From the IMG/VR virus record IMGVR_UViG_3300008448_000095, positions 1-57,399 of that record: a stretch of DNA of 57,399 nucleotides. The stretch is one strand, 5' to 3'. The position numbers and the translations under genes were made by a program. Positions 17,652-25,671 of this stretch are shown piece after piece (the first letter of the stretch is position 1; each line of letters begins with the position of its first letter). The stretch is from a virus. The notes beneath the pieces were generated by a model. The model saw nothing but the letters and a program-made list of their open reading frames with translations. It was not told where the DNA came from and did not search any database.

Positions 17652-18316
17652 CAGATCACCTCACCGATAATCTGGTCAGTGCGAGAAGGTTTAAGGCCAG
17701 CAGGTTTGGTATCTGTGACAGTGCGGCTCTGAAGCGATGCACTAAGCTGGCTCGTAAAGAGTTGCAGGAAGAACTCAGCCCGTTTCGAGTTGATGCTCTC
17801 ATCGTCAGCCGACTCAGCCAGCCACACTACGCCATCTACCAATGTAGGAAAGAACGCATCACTTGGCTTAGTAATCGTATCCGTAAGTGCGTAGTCAGCA
17901 GGAATCTTGGAGTATTCCCCAACTAGCACGGTGCCTGAAGCCGGAGGCGGATATAAAAAGAAACGCTCAGCGTTCTTAACGTGCCGCATGAAGTTGACAG
18001 GAGAACCAGCAGTGGCGTTCATCCAATCTGGATAATACCGAGCCATTGTCTCACGATCTACTTCCGTAATCGCGTTGCCACCTTTGACTTGAAAGATGTC
18101 AATAAGCCGAAGCGCATCAGTCGGAAGGGATTGAACTGCAGTGCCAGCCGTCGTGGGAATATCCCCGATCTCCCCAAAGAGATCAGGCCGAAGCACCACC
18201 ATACGTTTGATCGTCTGGTTAAGATACCCAAGCAAGTCGCTATCGCTGTACCGATAGGGCGTATCAGCATCTTGCAGGATGTTCCTGACCTCGGTGATGA
18301 CTTCGGTTGGCGTCAC
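17651..18316 (-). CDS. Head-tail adaptor protein (gp4/gp6-like)
   Basis: 221 residues starting with GTG at 18316, directly after the upstream TAA. The N-terminus MTPTEVITEVRNILQDADTP plus RYSDSDLLGYLNQTIKRMVV is typical of phage adaptor proteins that dock under the portal: helical, with an NxxI/xRMxxLRPDLF segment. The centre contains PADYALTDTITKPSDAFFPT and the C-terminus a helix WLAESADDESINSKRAEFFL. Similar proteins carry the family name DUF6682, from memory. Next in the operon is the second connector protein. Confidence 0.65.
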   Translation of the reverse strand: MTPTEVITEVRNILQDADTPYRYSDSDLLGYLNQTIKRMVVLRPDLFGEIGDIPTTAGTAVQSLPTDALRLIDIFQVKGGNAITEVDRETMARYYPDWMNATAGSPVNFMRHVKNAERFFLYPPPASGTVLVGEYSKIPADYALTDTITKPSDAFFPTLVDGVVWLAESADDESINSKRAEFFLQLFTSQLSASLQSRTVTDTKPAGLKPSRTDQIIGEVI

Positions 18317-18670
18317 TTACAGTCCCCGCGAGGCTTCGGCATTGAGTTCCGGGTTACTATACTCAGGTTCTTCAGGAATGTCATCCGTATGGAGGTCAAC
18401 TCCCTTACGTTTCCTGCCTTTGCGTGACACTTTCAACCCGGCAACTGGCTCCTCTGTCGCAGCTTCTAAAGCCGCCACGACTTCGGCCACCTCTTCGGCG
18501 GCTGGGATTTCCTCAGAAAACTGAGCAACGCGGGCTGAAATACTGGGTGTCAAGAACTTCTCAGGAAACGCGACTTCCTCAGAGACTTCTTCCAGTTTAG
18601 GGTGAGCAGCAAGATACCGATCCCATTCGTAGATCGTACCGTCCTGCTTATGGCGAAGCCATCTGGTCAT
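18317..18670 (-). CDS. Hypothetical acidic protein in connector region
   Basis: 117 residues. The N-terminus reads MTRWLRHKQDGTIYEWDRYL, a short pattern often found in small phage proteins with a W-x-(H/D)-x-x-T-x-x-I-Y-x-W layout. The middle is very acidic and low-complexity (EEIPAAEEVAEVVAALEAAT) and the C-terminus has a basic patch, KVSRKGRKRKG. The ATG overlaps the stop of the upstream small gene (ATGA). No function assigned; the acidic linker suggests disorder. Confidence 0.6.
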   Translation of the reverse strand: MTRWLRHKQDGTIYEWDRYLAAHPKLEEVSEEVAFPEKFLTPSISARVAQFSEEIPAAEEVAEVVAALEAATEEPVAGLKVSRKGRKRKGVDLHTDDIPEEPEYSNPELNAEASRGL

Positions 18671-18831
18671 TTGCTCTTCCTCTTGGGCTTACGAACCATA
18701 CCGCCCTTACGGTATTCCTCACCCTCATCGTCTTCACAACCGCTCTTCATCTTCTTACCGCCGTTACCCTTTTTCATAACGACAATCATCAGAGCTTTAC
18801 CTGTGGGTTTTTTCATAGGGGCTTTAGCCAT
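18667..18831 (-). CDS. Small basic protein with KGGMVRK tail
   Basis: 54 residues: MAKAPMKKPTGKALMIVVMK, then KKGNGGKKMKSGCEDDEGEE and YRKGGMVRKPKRKSK. Both ends overlap neighbouring genes by a few bases (TGATG upstream, ATGA downstream). It shares the KGGMV(K/R)K motif with the 46-residue protein at 13924-14064. Strong positive charge with one acidic patch. Function unknown. Confidence 0.6.
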   Translation of the reverse strand: MAKAPMKKPTGKALMIVVMKKGNGGKKMKSGCEDDEGEEYRKGGMVRKPKRKSK

Positions 18832-19067
18832 CACTTAAGTCCTTTTCTCTTACCTGATGGAGACACAGGCCACGACTTACGGGCGGGGCCAGTCTTCTTT
18901 GAAGCCATTGTTTTCTTCTCTGAAGCAGTCATCTTAGACGCTGCTGCTGCCGGACGGCAAGCTGGGTATCCTCGTTTGTCACTCGGACCTGAACGGCCAC
19001 ATGGCTTGCCGGTCTTTACATCGACCCACTTCTCTCCGAACCACTTTCCGAGTCCGCCTTTAGCCAC
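18831..19067 (-). CDS. Small basic protein, GLGKWFGEKWVDVKTGKPC family
   Basis: 78 residues from a GTG at 19067, overlapping the upstream gene by 8 bases. It opens MAKGGLGKWFGEKWVDVKTG, then PCGR...KRGYPACRP and MTASEKKTMASKKTG. This arrangement (GLGxWFxExWVD, paired Cys, Lys-rich tail with MTxSEKK) matches a small domain of unknown function widespread in phages and giant viruses, possibly DUF5872. The conserved Cys could bind metal. Role unknown; location near connector and capsid genes hints at a virion or packaging role. Confidence 0.7.
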   Translation of the reverse strand: MAKGGLGKWFGEKWVDVKTGKPCGRSGPSDKRGYPACRPAAAASKMTASEKKTMASKKTGPARKSWPVSPSGKRKGLK

Positions 19068-19230
19068 GCTTCACCCGATTGTCTGCGCCAGACCAAGTAC
19101 CGCCACGGCTTTTATATTCTTTCGCAGCCCACGCATTCGCATATGCGCTTGGATAAACCTTAAACTTCTTCTTGGCCTCGGCTTTCACACGAGACCATAG
19201 AGCAGCGTTGTTCGGTTTAGACGCAGCCAT
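19060..19230 (-). CDS. Small protein, SKPN-LWSRVKAEAKKKFKVYPSAYAN family
   Basis: 56 residues from ATG 19230: MAASKPNNAALWSRVKAEAK, then KKFKVYPSAYANAWAAKEYK, SRGGTW and a basic end. The VYPSAYANAWAxKEYKxRGGTW core is a recurrent small-phage-protein motif that also occurs fused to the family encoded next door. It overlaps that gene by 8 bases, so the two look like a split or co-translated pair. Function not known. Confidence 0.7.
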   Translation of the reverse strand: MAASKPNNAALWSRVKAEAKKKFKVYPSAYANAWAAKEYKSRGGTWSGADNRVKRG

Positions 19231-19231
19231 A

Positions 19232-19486
19232 TCAGCAGTTCCAAGCGCGTAAAGATTTATTAATACGCGAGTTAGGATCGTTTGCCGTCTTCGCGCTAGT
19301 TAGCTTTTTCTTCATGCCTTTCATACGGGCGCAAAAGCTATCGCGGCGTGGACCACCTTCGGGCTGCGGAGGTTTAAGCCCCGGCTTGCCGGGGTTAGCG
19401 GCATTGTATGAAGCACGACCCTTGGCGTTCAAACCGCCTTTAGGATTCTTACCTTCCTTGCGTGTCCACGCGGGAGTCTTGGGCAT
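19232..19486 (-). CDS. Small basic protein, PAWTRKEGKNPKGGLNAKGR family
   Basis: 84 residues. Start set at ATG 19486, which overlaps the stop of the upstream fibre-like gene (TAATG); the extra 16 codons upstream lie in that gene. Conserved-looking blocks: MPKTPAWTRKEGKNPKGGLN, AKGRASYNAANPGKPGLKPP, SFCARMKGMKKKLTSAKTAN and a C-terminal LRAWNC. The layout equals a phage domain of unknown function (possibly DUF6321) ending in WNC. The cluster of three such families in tandem is notable. Confidence 0.7.
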   Translation of the reverse strand: MPKTPAWTRKEGKNPKGGLNAKGRASYNAANPGKPGLKPPQPEGGPRRDSFCARMKGMKKKLTSAKTANDPNSRINKSLRAWNC

Positions 19487-20352
19487 TATGCAATCCTCTT
19501 GGCTGTAACAATAACAGAAGGGATAGCTGGACAAATAAATGGAGACGACTGGGCCGCTGCATATTCAAGAGATACGTTACCACTCTCAACAGCGAATAAT
19601 GCTTCAATATACTGTGAAGCTGTAACGCTCTCCATAATCGTAACTTGAAAGAGTAATGCACCGCCAACGGAAGTCTTCGGTACAGTCACTTTGGATGCTG
19701 AAGCGGTAATATCAGTTCCGTTCTTACGAAACCAAATTGTCGCATCTTGTTCTGACGTATCAGAATTAAGAAACTGAATACTTACAGTAAGTTCGTACGT
19801 ACCAGCAGTGTCAAACGTGATACGCGAATTTGAAGCTACTGTGATACCAGAATTAAATGACGCCGAAGTATTGAGCGTGATAGCCGTCGGCGTATTTGCT
19901 GAAGCCGTCTGATCCTGTGTGGAATAAAACTCACCATATTTCAGATCAGAGATACTAGATAGCGGTATCGTAACACCAGAGATCGTACCACCCGTGATAG
20001 CTACAGCGTTCGCGTTCTGAGTCGCCATAGTGCCGAGACCAAGATTGGTTCTTGCACCGACAGCGGTGGACGCACCTGTGCCGCCGTCTTCGATGGGGAG
20101 ATCAACAATACCTGTGATTGAGCCACCCGAGATGGCGGCATTGGCTATCTCGACGTTACCGCTGAGTGCAGAAACGGAGTTGCCGCTGATGCGAATATTA
20201 CCAATAGATGCTGAGTTAATGCCAAGATTGAGGGCAGTTGCAACGCCTGTACCGCTAAGAACGGCTTTCTCGGTAGCCGCAGGGCCACCGTCAATATGCA
20301 ATAACTGGGAGTAAGTCTCATTGATCTTACTACCGGTAAGATTTGATGGCAT
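19486..20352 (-). CDS. Fibre-like structural protein
   Basis: 288 residues. The N-terminal part (1-150) is an Ala/Gly/Ser/Thr/Ile repeat region with GTGVATALNLGINSA, LPIEDGGTGASTAVGARTNL and GLGTMATQNANAVAITGGTI, the block that recurs in many phage fibre shafts. The C-terminal half (about 150-288) is a beta-sandwich-like domain with TFDTAGTYELTVSIQFLN and DATIWFRKNGTDI, resembling C1q/TNF-like tips. It follows the capsid genes and a hairpin (20366-20394), so it may be a head fibre rather than a tail fibre. Confidence 0.6.
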   Translation of the reverse strand: MPSNLTGSKINETYSQLLHIDGGPAATEKAVLSGTGVATALNLGINSASIGNIRISGNSVSALSGNVEIANAAISGGSITGIVDLPIEDGGTGASTAVGARTNLGLGTMATQNANAVAITGGTISGVTIPLSSISDLKYGEFYSTQDQTASANTPTAITLNTSASFNSGITVASNSRITFDTAGTYELTVSIQFLNSDTSEQDATIWFRKNGTDITASASKVTVPKTSVGGALLFQVTIMESVTASQYIEALFAVESGNVSLEYAAAQSSPFICPAIPSVIVTAKRIA

Positions 20353-20365
20353 GTCCGGCCCTCTA

Positions 20366-20394
20366 AAAAGAAAGATAGGGGGCTAAGCCCCCTA
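20366..20394 (-). terminator. Rho-independent terminator after head genes
   Basis: On the minus strand a perfect 8-bp stem TAGGGGGC / GCCCCCTA with a 3-base loop is followed by a T-rich tract (TCTTTCTTTTT). It lies between the 160-residue head protein gene and the fibre-like gene, so it would reduce transcription beyond the capsid block. Confidence 0.8.
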
Positions 20395-20398
20395 CCAA

Positions 20399-20881
20399 TT
20401 ACTCAAGGACGTAATCAAAGATAACGTCAATATGAGTAGCCGTCGTGACGCTAGAACCGGTCTTGCTCACATTGATCGCCGTACCGGCGTCGTTCGCCGT
20501 ATAAGACGCACCATCAGCAAGAACAGTAGCACCCGAGCCACCAGCGGTCAGAACGGTACTCTGCGTCAGGCTGGCCTGAGCAAAAGCAACGAGCTTACGT
20601 GAAGTGGATGAAGTGCCGGTGACATCAACCGTCGTGACCGCACCAGCAGCGCCGCCAACCGCAATGGCTTTACAATCGACCATACGAATGGACTTGCCGC
20701 TGACCGCCGCAACGAGTTCGACGCCAGCATTAACCTGCGCAATCGTCAGACGCTTGCGAACATTCAGAACAACCCCAGTAAACCGGGGGTTCGTAATAGT
20801 CGCCGTCGTCAACGTCGCATTGTCAGCCTCAAGGTTGATCGCCTTAAGACGGGAATGAGTTACGCCGTCATAAACAGACAT
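20399..20881 (-). CDS. Head-associated structural protein
   Basis: 160 residues, beta-rich, with many Thr, Ala, Val and Gly. It has a strong Shine-Dalgarno (AGGAGG) before ATG 20881. The segment KRLTIAQVNAGVELVAAVSG followed by IRMVDCKAIAVGGAAGAVTT resembles a small beta-barrel domain seen in phage decoration or head-spike base proteins. It is flanked by two hairpins and placed two genes after the capsid gene, so it is likely made in quantity. A decoration or minor capsid role is inferred. Confidence 0.55.
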   Translation of the reverse strand: MSVYDGVTHSRLKAINLEADNATLTTATITNPRFTGVVLNVRKRLTIAQVNAGVELVAAVSGKSIRMVDCKAIAVGGAAGAVTTVDVTGTSSTSRKLVAFAQASLTQSTVLTAGGSGATVLADGASYTANDAGTAINVSKTGSSVTTATHIDVIFDYVLE

Positions 20882-20900
20882 TGAATCCTCCTATGAGAAA

Positions 20901-20920
20901 GTAGGGGCCGAAGCCCCTAC
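20901..20920 (-). terminator. Hairpin with UUCG loop downstream of capsid-adjacent gene
   Basis: On the minus strand, GTAGGGGC / GCCCCTAC forms an 8-bp stem closed by a UUCG tetraloop, followed by only a short T run (TTTCTC). The weak T tract suggests partial termination or mRNA 3'-end protection for the capsid messages and not a full stop. Confidence 0.65.
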
Positions 20921-20922
20921 GA

Positions 20923-21393
20923 TCAGTTCGGGTTAAGAACAACCGCGAAGCAGCGGAGGATGCAGTCCGTAGGCGCAGCCGTGTTAATCAGCAGGTCGAT
21001 GGTATCGTTCGACGTACCGACGATGATCGGATTCGCCAGACCGGTACCAGCAGCCCACGACCAAGCAAGGGCGTTCGACGCAACGTCGTTACCAAAGGCG
21101 TTGGCGGCAGCAGGCGAACCGCCCGTGAAACCAAGGTCAAAGGTAGCCGTCGTGTTGGTCGATTCGACCTTCGTGACTTCGAAGCCAGCGTGCAGAATCA
21201 CGGCGTTGGCCGGAACCTGCATGACCTGAAGCGTGTCAGCCGCAGCCAGCGCCGTGGCGCTAGCAGCCGAACGAGCAGCCACGATCTTAGCAAAGTCGAG
21301 AACGACTTCGACATAAGAAACGCGGGTGTCGCCATAAGCCGGGAACGCAGCCGTTCCCTTATTGAACCCGTAGGAGTCCGTATAAGCAGTCAT
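20923..21393 (-). CDS. Head protein next to the major capsid gene (possible decoration protein)
   Basis: 156 residues, Ala/Thr/Val-rich: MTAYTDSYGFNKGTAAFPAY, VSYVEVVLDFAKIVAARSAA, VMQVPANAVILHAGFEVTKV, then TFDLGFTGGSPAAANAFGND. It has a strong ribosome-binding site (AAGGAGG) before ATG 21393 and follows the major capsid gene by 12 bases. The VPANAVILxAxxEVTxV...TFDLG pattern is common in small proteins adjacent to capsid genes of marine and freshwater phages. Likely an abundant head decoration protein. Confidence 0.6.
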   Translation of the reverse strand: MTAYTDSYGFNKGTAAFPAYGDTRVSYVEVVLDFAKIVAARSAASATALAAADTLQVMQVPANAVILHAGFEVTKVESTNTTATFDLGFTGGSPAAANAFGNDVASNALAWSWAAGTGLANPIIVGTSNDTIDLLINTAAPTDCILRCFAVVLNPN

Positions 21394-21405
21394 TTATAGT
21401 CCTCC

Positions 21406-22335
21406 TTACGAGAAGCTGATGACGGATTCGACAAGCGCTTCCGGCTTGACAACCTTGTAGCCATACACCTGCAGGCCACGAACGATGTCACCGAACGTCG
21501 TCTCCGAACGAATGGTCTCCATCTCAGTCATCTGAGAAGCGAAGGTCAGGCCCATCTTGGTACCAGCAATGATGTGGTATTTCGTGCTGGACGTCACTTT
21601 CAGATTGTGGCTGACGTAGATCGTGAAACGATCAATCATGCCGAGACGGCCATTGCGGACGATGGACTGGCTGTCGCCCGTGAGCGAAGCGTCCTTCAGT
21701 TCCGACTTCTTAATCAAGCCAGCCATACGAGCCGGGATGATAAGGAAGCGGTTCTGTTCCGGGCAGTTCGCCTCGTCGAGAACGGTACCCATGTCAACGA
21801 CAAGGTCCGTAACCGAAGTCGTGGAGGTAGCGCCGTCCTTGGTGACCGTCAGCGGAGCGCCGGTCGTGCCAAGGTTGAACGCACCAGAGACAGCACCAGC
21901 CGTCGCGCCCTTGTTGGTGGCGGCAATGTCCGGCAGCATGTCGGTCAGAACGCGCTGGTCGATCTTGATCTTCATCTGCTCGGAAGCATCTTTGGACCAC
22001 ATATCCATCAGCTTGACGTCCGACTGGACGCGGTCGATGTCGTCCTCAACGCAGGCGAAATACTCGCCCTTGTCGATGACAAGCTGCAGTTTCGGCTTGT
22101 CGGGGTTTTCGACAACGAGATTCTGACCCTTGACGTAGTCACGGATCGTGATGTTCGGAATGGTACGGATGTTGACCGTATCACCCTGATTACGAATCTC
22201 GCCTTCGTAATCGGTATTAGAGATCGCCGCGAGAACCGTGGCGTCGTAGAAATTCTGGATCAGTTTGCCCGACCAAATCTCAGGGATAAAGTTCCCCGAG
22301 TAATTCGGACGGCCCGAAGAGACCGGATAAGACAT
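21406..22335 (-). CDS. Major capsid protein (HK97 fold, P22 coat-like)
   Basis: 309 residues. The start region (IPEIWSGKLIQNFYDATVLA) and TVNIRTIPNITIRDYVKGQN with DKGEYFACVEDDIDRVQSDV are typical of capsid proteins of the P22-coat group: an N-arm helix, the E-loop-like strand, then a spine helix region. The C-terminal half has NRFLIIPARMAGLIKKSELK and TIYVSHNLKVTSSTKYHIIA, matching the A-domain strands. Placed between scaffold and decoration genes, which supports the call. The length is in the normal range for the fold. Confidence 0.88.
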   Translation of the reverse strand: MSYPVSSGRPNYSGNFIPEIWSGKLIQNFYDATVLAAISNTDYEGEIRNQGDTVNIRTIPNITIRDYVKGQNLVVENPDKPKLQLVIDKGEYFACVEDDIDRVQSDVKLMDMWSKDASEQMKIKIDQRVLTDMLPDIAATNKGATAGAVSGAFNLGTTGAPLTVTKDGATSTTSVTDLVVDMGTVLDEANCPEQNRFLIIPARMAGLIKKSELKDASLTGDSQSIVRNGRLGMIDRFTIYVSHNLKVTSSTKYHIIAGTKMGLTFASQMTEMETIRSETTFGDIVRGLQVYGYKVVKPEALVESVISFS

Positions 22336-22348
22336 GGAATAGCTCCAC

Positions 22349-23359
22349 TTAACCTGTTGCGACTATGCGATTTTCGCGCTGTGCGGCGAAAATATCGCGT
22401 TCAATTCGGTCGCGTTCAGCCTCTTTGCCCTGATAAACGCCTTTACGCACATCGTCGAAGAACTTTTTGATGTCCTCCGGCCCGTACACTTTGGCCTGAT
22501 TCCCACTGGGCGAACCACCATTGCGGCTACGACCGGGAGAAACCTGTTTATCAAGTTCGGAAGCTGCGCTCCGAGGTGGTTGAGCAACTTGCCGACCATT
22601 CATACCCTGCCAAGTACGGAAGAAATTCACGACGCGCGGGACGTCCAGATGTCTCTGGGCATCTTCAAGGTACACCTGCCGGGTTGCGCCCGTCAGAGGA
22701 TCAACTTCCGTAAGCCAATTCAGGAAGTTCTCGTCCGCATTGATGTCTCTCCATTCGGGGACATTCGCAGACAGTTCCGACCAGAATAGCTGTTCAGATG
22801 ATTGCGCTTGCTTCTGTGCGACCTGTTCAACACGTGGAAGAACGCTTGCCTGCATCTGGCGAACCATATGCTCTAGCTCGGCAATCCGCTGGTTGGCAGC
22901 GGACACTTCCTCTTTCGTCACACGACGCATGACTTCGAGGGAGTCGCCATATTCTTCAACGTCTTTATCAGTCACTAGCTTCTGGACGGTTCCCGAACTT
23001 GATGCGGGCGCTGCCGAAAGCGTAGAAAGCAACTGCTCCATCTGGGTAAGTCGCTGATTCAACTGCTGATTCTCGGTACGAAGTCGCACCGTATCCGCGT
23101 TGTACATACCCTGAAGCGTTTTGTACCGCTTCTCGTAAGTCTCTTCGTTCTCCTTGTTGCCTACCTGCCTTTGCTCGTTAGGGGTAGGCGCAGTTGCAGT
23201 ATTCTCTCCACTGTCGGCTTGCTGAACTTCTACAGTCTTAGAACCTTCTGCTCCAGTCTCATCGGTCTTAGCCTCAACTGTCTCAGAATTGGTTTCCTTG
23301 TCTTTGTAGAACTTCTCCACAGCCTCAGACTGGCGGCGAATCTGCTCAGGAATAGTCAT
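22349..23359 (-). CDS. Capsid scaffolding protein
   Basis: 336 residues, helical and strongly charged: an acidic, low-complexity N-terminus, a coiled coil at about 80-125 (YKTLQGMYNADTVRLRTENQ and LNQRLTQMEQLLSTL), a second coiled coil (about 150-185), then a C-terminal domain ending in basic residues (EAERDRIERDIFAAQRENRI). The composition and location between portal and capsid genes fit podovirus scaffolding proteins, whose basic C-terminal helix binds the coat. It would be absent from the mature head. Confidence 0.8.
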   Translation of the reverse strand: MTIPEQIRRQSEAVEKFYKDKETNSETVEAKTDETGAEGSKTVEVQQADSGENTATAPTPNEQRQVGNKENEETYEKRYKTLQGMYNADTVRLRTENQQLNQRLTQMEQLLSTLSAAPASSSGTVQKLVTDKDVEEYGDSLEVMRRVTKEEVSAANQRIAELEHMVRQMQASVLPRVEQVAQKQAQSSEQLFWSELSANVPEWRDINADENFLNWLTEVDPLTGATRQVYLEDAQRHLDVPRVVNFFRTWQGMNGRQVAQPPRSAASELDKQVSPGRSRNGGSPSGNQAKVYGPEDIKKFFDDVRKGVYQGKEAERDRIERDIFAAQRENRIVATG

Positions 23360-23397
23360 AGAACGCTCCTCTCGGTGTGCGTATGGTTAAATGGCGG

Positions 23398-23625
23398 CTA
23401 CCTCTTCCGAGATTCTGCTGCCATATCAGGGGCATCTTGTACTAGTTTGTATATTTCTGTCAACACTTGGCAGCGCCCTTGGGCCAAGTTAACAGCATCT
23501 GCTCCAACATATGGTAGCTGATTCAATTCGCGTTGCCGCCACTCAGAAATCCATTCAAGGATAGCTGGATGCGACCGAGAGATCGAAGCCCATTGCTGAA
23601 GAAGTTCTGGGGTGGGACGAATCAC
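23398..23625 (-). CDS. Small head-region protein downstream of portal
   Basis: 75 residues from a GTG at 23625 whose codon overlaps the portal stop (GTGA). Helical: LLQQWASISRSHPAILEWIS, EWRQRELNQLP, then LAQGRCQVLTEIYKLVQDA. Many podoviruses encode a small helical protein at this point. Function unknown. Confidence 0.6.
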   Translation of the reverse strand: MIRPTPELLQQWASISRSHPAILEWISEWRQRELNQLPYVGADAVNLAQGRCQVLTEIYKLVQDAPDMAAESRKR

Positions 23626-25667
23626 GCACCACCGCCTTGCGGTCTGGCAGTGGCGGCGCTCATGCCGCCTGCCGGATTACCTGCTTGATCCAACGTCGCA
23701 CCCTGCGGTTGCTGGGGTGCCGTCGCTTGAGCCGCAGCCTGAGAACGCTGGGTAATGCCCAGCCGTTCGCGTGACGGAACGATCTCATCGACCGGCATCT
23801 GCAGACCCTTAGCAACTTCACGAAGAATGGCTGCGCGGCCATCCTTGCCGATGATACCCATGTCGATCTCATTGCCAGTGGCGTTGAGAAACTCGACGCG
23901 GCGCATGTTGACGGTCTCTTTGACAGCCAGATTGACGGCACCGCGCGGGATAACCTGCGCGTCACCCTTGATCGACTCGTCAGCATCATACCGCATATTG
24001 TAGATAAATTGACGCTCAACGATTGGCATCGTGATGTCGTTGTCGATGTGCATAACGACCTGACGAATACCCTTACCAGCCGAACCCATCAGCATGGATA
24101 GGCCAGAAGCTGTACGACCAGCACCCTTCACATCGACGTCACCATAGATGTAGGACGGGATACCAGAATGGTCGTCAGCCAAACGACTAAACCGTTCATA
24201 AACAGCCATCAACGTATTGGCGTTGTCATTAGGCTGATTGAACCGAACAGCCGGAGCCGATCCACCCAATGGGTCGTTGAGAACCTGCCAAATCTTCCAA
24301 GGGTGAAGCTGGGTAATATCCTCATTCGGAGGGATACGTTCCAGATTGACTTCTACCTGTGGACCAGATGCGATACCCATGTTGTTTACAAGGGCGCGGG
24401 CCGCAGCGTTACAGATATTCTGCAGGTCTTCGATGATCTCAGGGATTCCGCGACCCCAGAATGAGCCGGGTGTCTTGATGAACGACGTCTTGGCGTAGGG
24501 CTTCTCACCCAGTGGATCGTAGTTCAGGATCGCCTTGATGACATAGTTGCCGACGAGCCAGATATTGGCGTCGTATTCCTGAGCCTCGTCAGGAGCATCA
24601 GCATCGCTCATACCCCAGTCACGGAGCATCTTGCCGCTGACTTTGCCCCAAAACTCTAGGGCATCGAACATGTCGGTCGGGCGCATCTCGGTGTAGAACT
24701 TGCGTTCTTCTTCCTCGCGCTCACTCTCAATCGTCTCAGCGACCCAAGACTGGCCGGGGCCAACTTCCAATACCTTGCGGATTGCTTGGTCGTCGTAGCC
24801 GGGAACACCAATAAGGTCAGACAGAGCCGACCGGCTGAGCTTGTGATGCTCAAACAGATAGCCGTCATTAATCCGGGTAATACCCGGCTCAGGATAAATA
24901 TTGAACGGGCTTACCCGTTCAAATTCCGGCGCAAGTCGCTCACCCGCTTCAACGATGGTCTTACCATCTGGACCTTTCGTCCAGCTAAGATGTCGCTGAC
25001 GACGAACGACCGGACCCTTAACGAAAGCGCAAGGAAAAGTGACCAGATCAGTAATGAACTCATTGAACGCCTCCGGCCAACCGCCTTGGGTGAACTGATC
25101 TTCGATCTTGATCTTCATCTTATCGACGCGCATTTGCGCCGCCTGAAGAACCTTAAACCGATACTGTTGTGAGACAACTTCTTTCAATTCAAGGAGTTGA
25201 CCCTTAGACGGCGCTTCGCCGGTTGCTTGGATAACTGCCATCACTTCTTCAGCAAAAGCATTCTGAAGCTCAGCGCTTGCATCCGGGGGGAGATCGGGAA
25301 TCGGCGTAGGCGACAAATCCCACGGCGGCGAACCAGTGTCGAGGAGGATGTCACGAAGCCAGCTTTCAGCCGCACGGCACTTCACTTCCGTGAGCATCAT
25401 ATAGACTTCGGAGCCGCCCTGATTGCGAATCGCATTTAGCTTATCGGCTTCATACTCACCATTCCGCTGCCGCATGGCGCGAAGCATGATGTGGCTAATT
25501 GGCTCACGAGCAATGCGCGCCGCATCCCAACATCTTTTGAGATATGCGGACAGGCCAAGAATAACAGAATCCTGCTGTCGAGCCTGAACCTCTTGATCCA
25601 TACGCTCACGTTCGGCGCGATCAAGTTCTTCATTGCTGACGACACGAAGGAGGGTAAGCCCAGCCAT
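23622..25667 (-). CDS. Portal protein
   Basis: 681 residues. Recognisable portal features: N-terminal helical region with YLKRCWDAARIAREPISHIM, MRQRNGEYEADKLNAIR, then a wing with SPFNIYPEPGITRINDGYLF, FWGKVSGKML..., GSFWGRGIPEIIEDLQNICN (the long stem and crown helices), DDHSGIPSYIYGD and TASGLSMLMGSAGKGIRQVV. The SPF(N/D)xYPxP and (T)ASGxSMLM segments are characteristic of podovirus portals. The tail is Gln/Pro/Gly-rich and probably disordered. It would form the dodecameric DNA channel and bind terminase. Confidence 0.9.
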   Translation of the reverse strand: MAGLTLLRVVSNEELDRAERERMDQEVQARQQDSVILGLSAYLKRCWDAARIAREPISHIMLRAMRQRNGEYEADKLNAIRNQGGSEVYMMLTEVKCRAAESWLRDILLDTGSPPWDLSPTPIPDLPPDASAELQNAFAEEVMAVIQATGEAPSKGQLLELKEVVSQQYRFKVLQAAQMRVDKMKIKIEDQFTQGGWPEAFNEFITDLVTFPCAFVKGPVVRRQRHLSWTKGPDGKTIVEAGERLAPEFERVSPFNIYPEPGITRINDGYLFEHHKLSRSALSDLIGVPGYDDQAIRKVLEVGPGQSWVAETIESEREEEERKFYTEMRPTDMFDALEFWGKVSGKMLRDWGMSDADAPDEAQEYDANIWLVGNYVIKAILNYDPLGEKPYAKTSFIKTPGSFWGRGIPEIIEDLQNICNAAARALVNNMGIASGPQVEVNLERIPPNEDITQLHPWKIWQVLNDPLGGSAPAVRFNQPNDNANTLMAVYERFSRLADDHSGIPSYIYGDVDVKGAGRTASGLSMLMGSAGKGIRQVVMHIDNDITMPIVERQFIYNMRYDADESIKGDAQVIPRGAVNLAVKETVNMRRVEFLNATGNEIDMGIIGKDGRAAILREVAKGLQMPVDEIVPSRERLGITQRSQAAAQATAPQQPQGATLDQAGNPAGGMSAATARPQGGGA

Positions 25668-25671
25668 CTAG

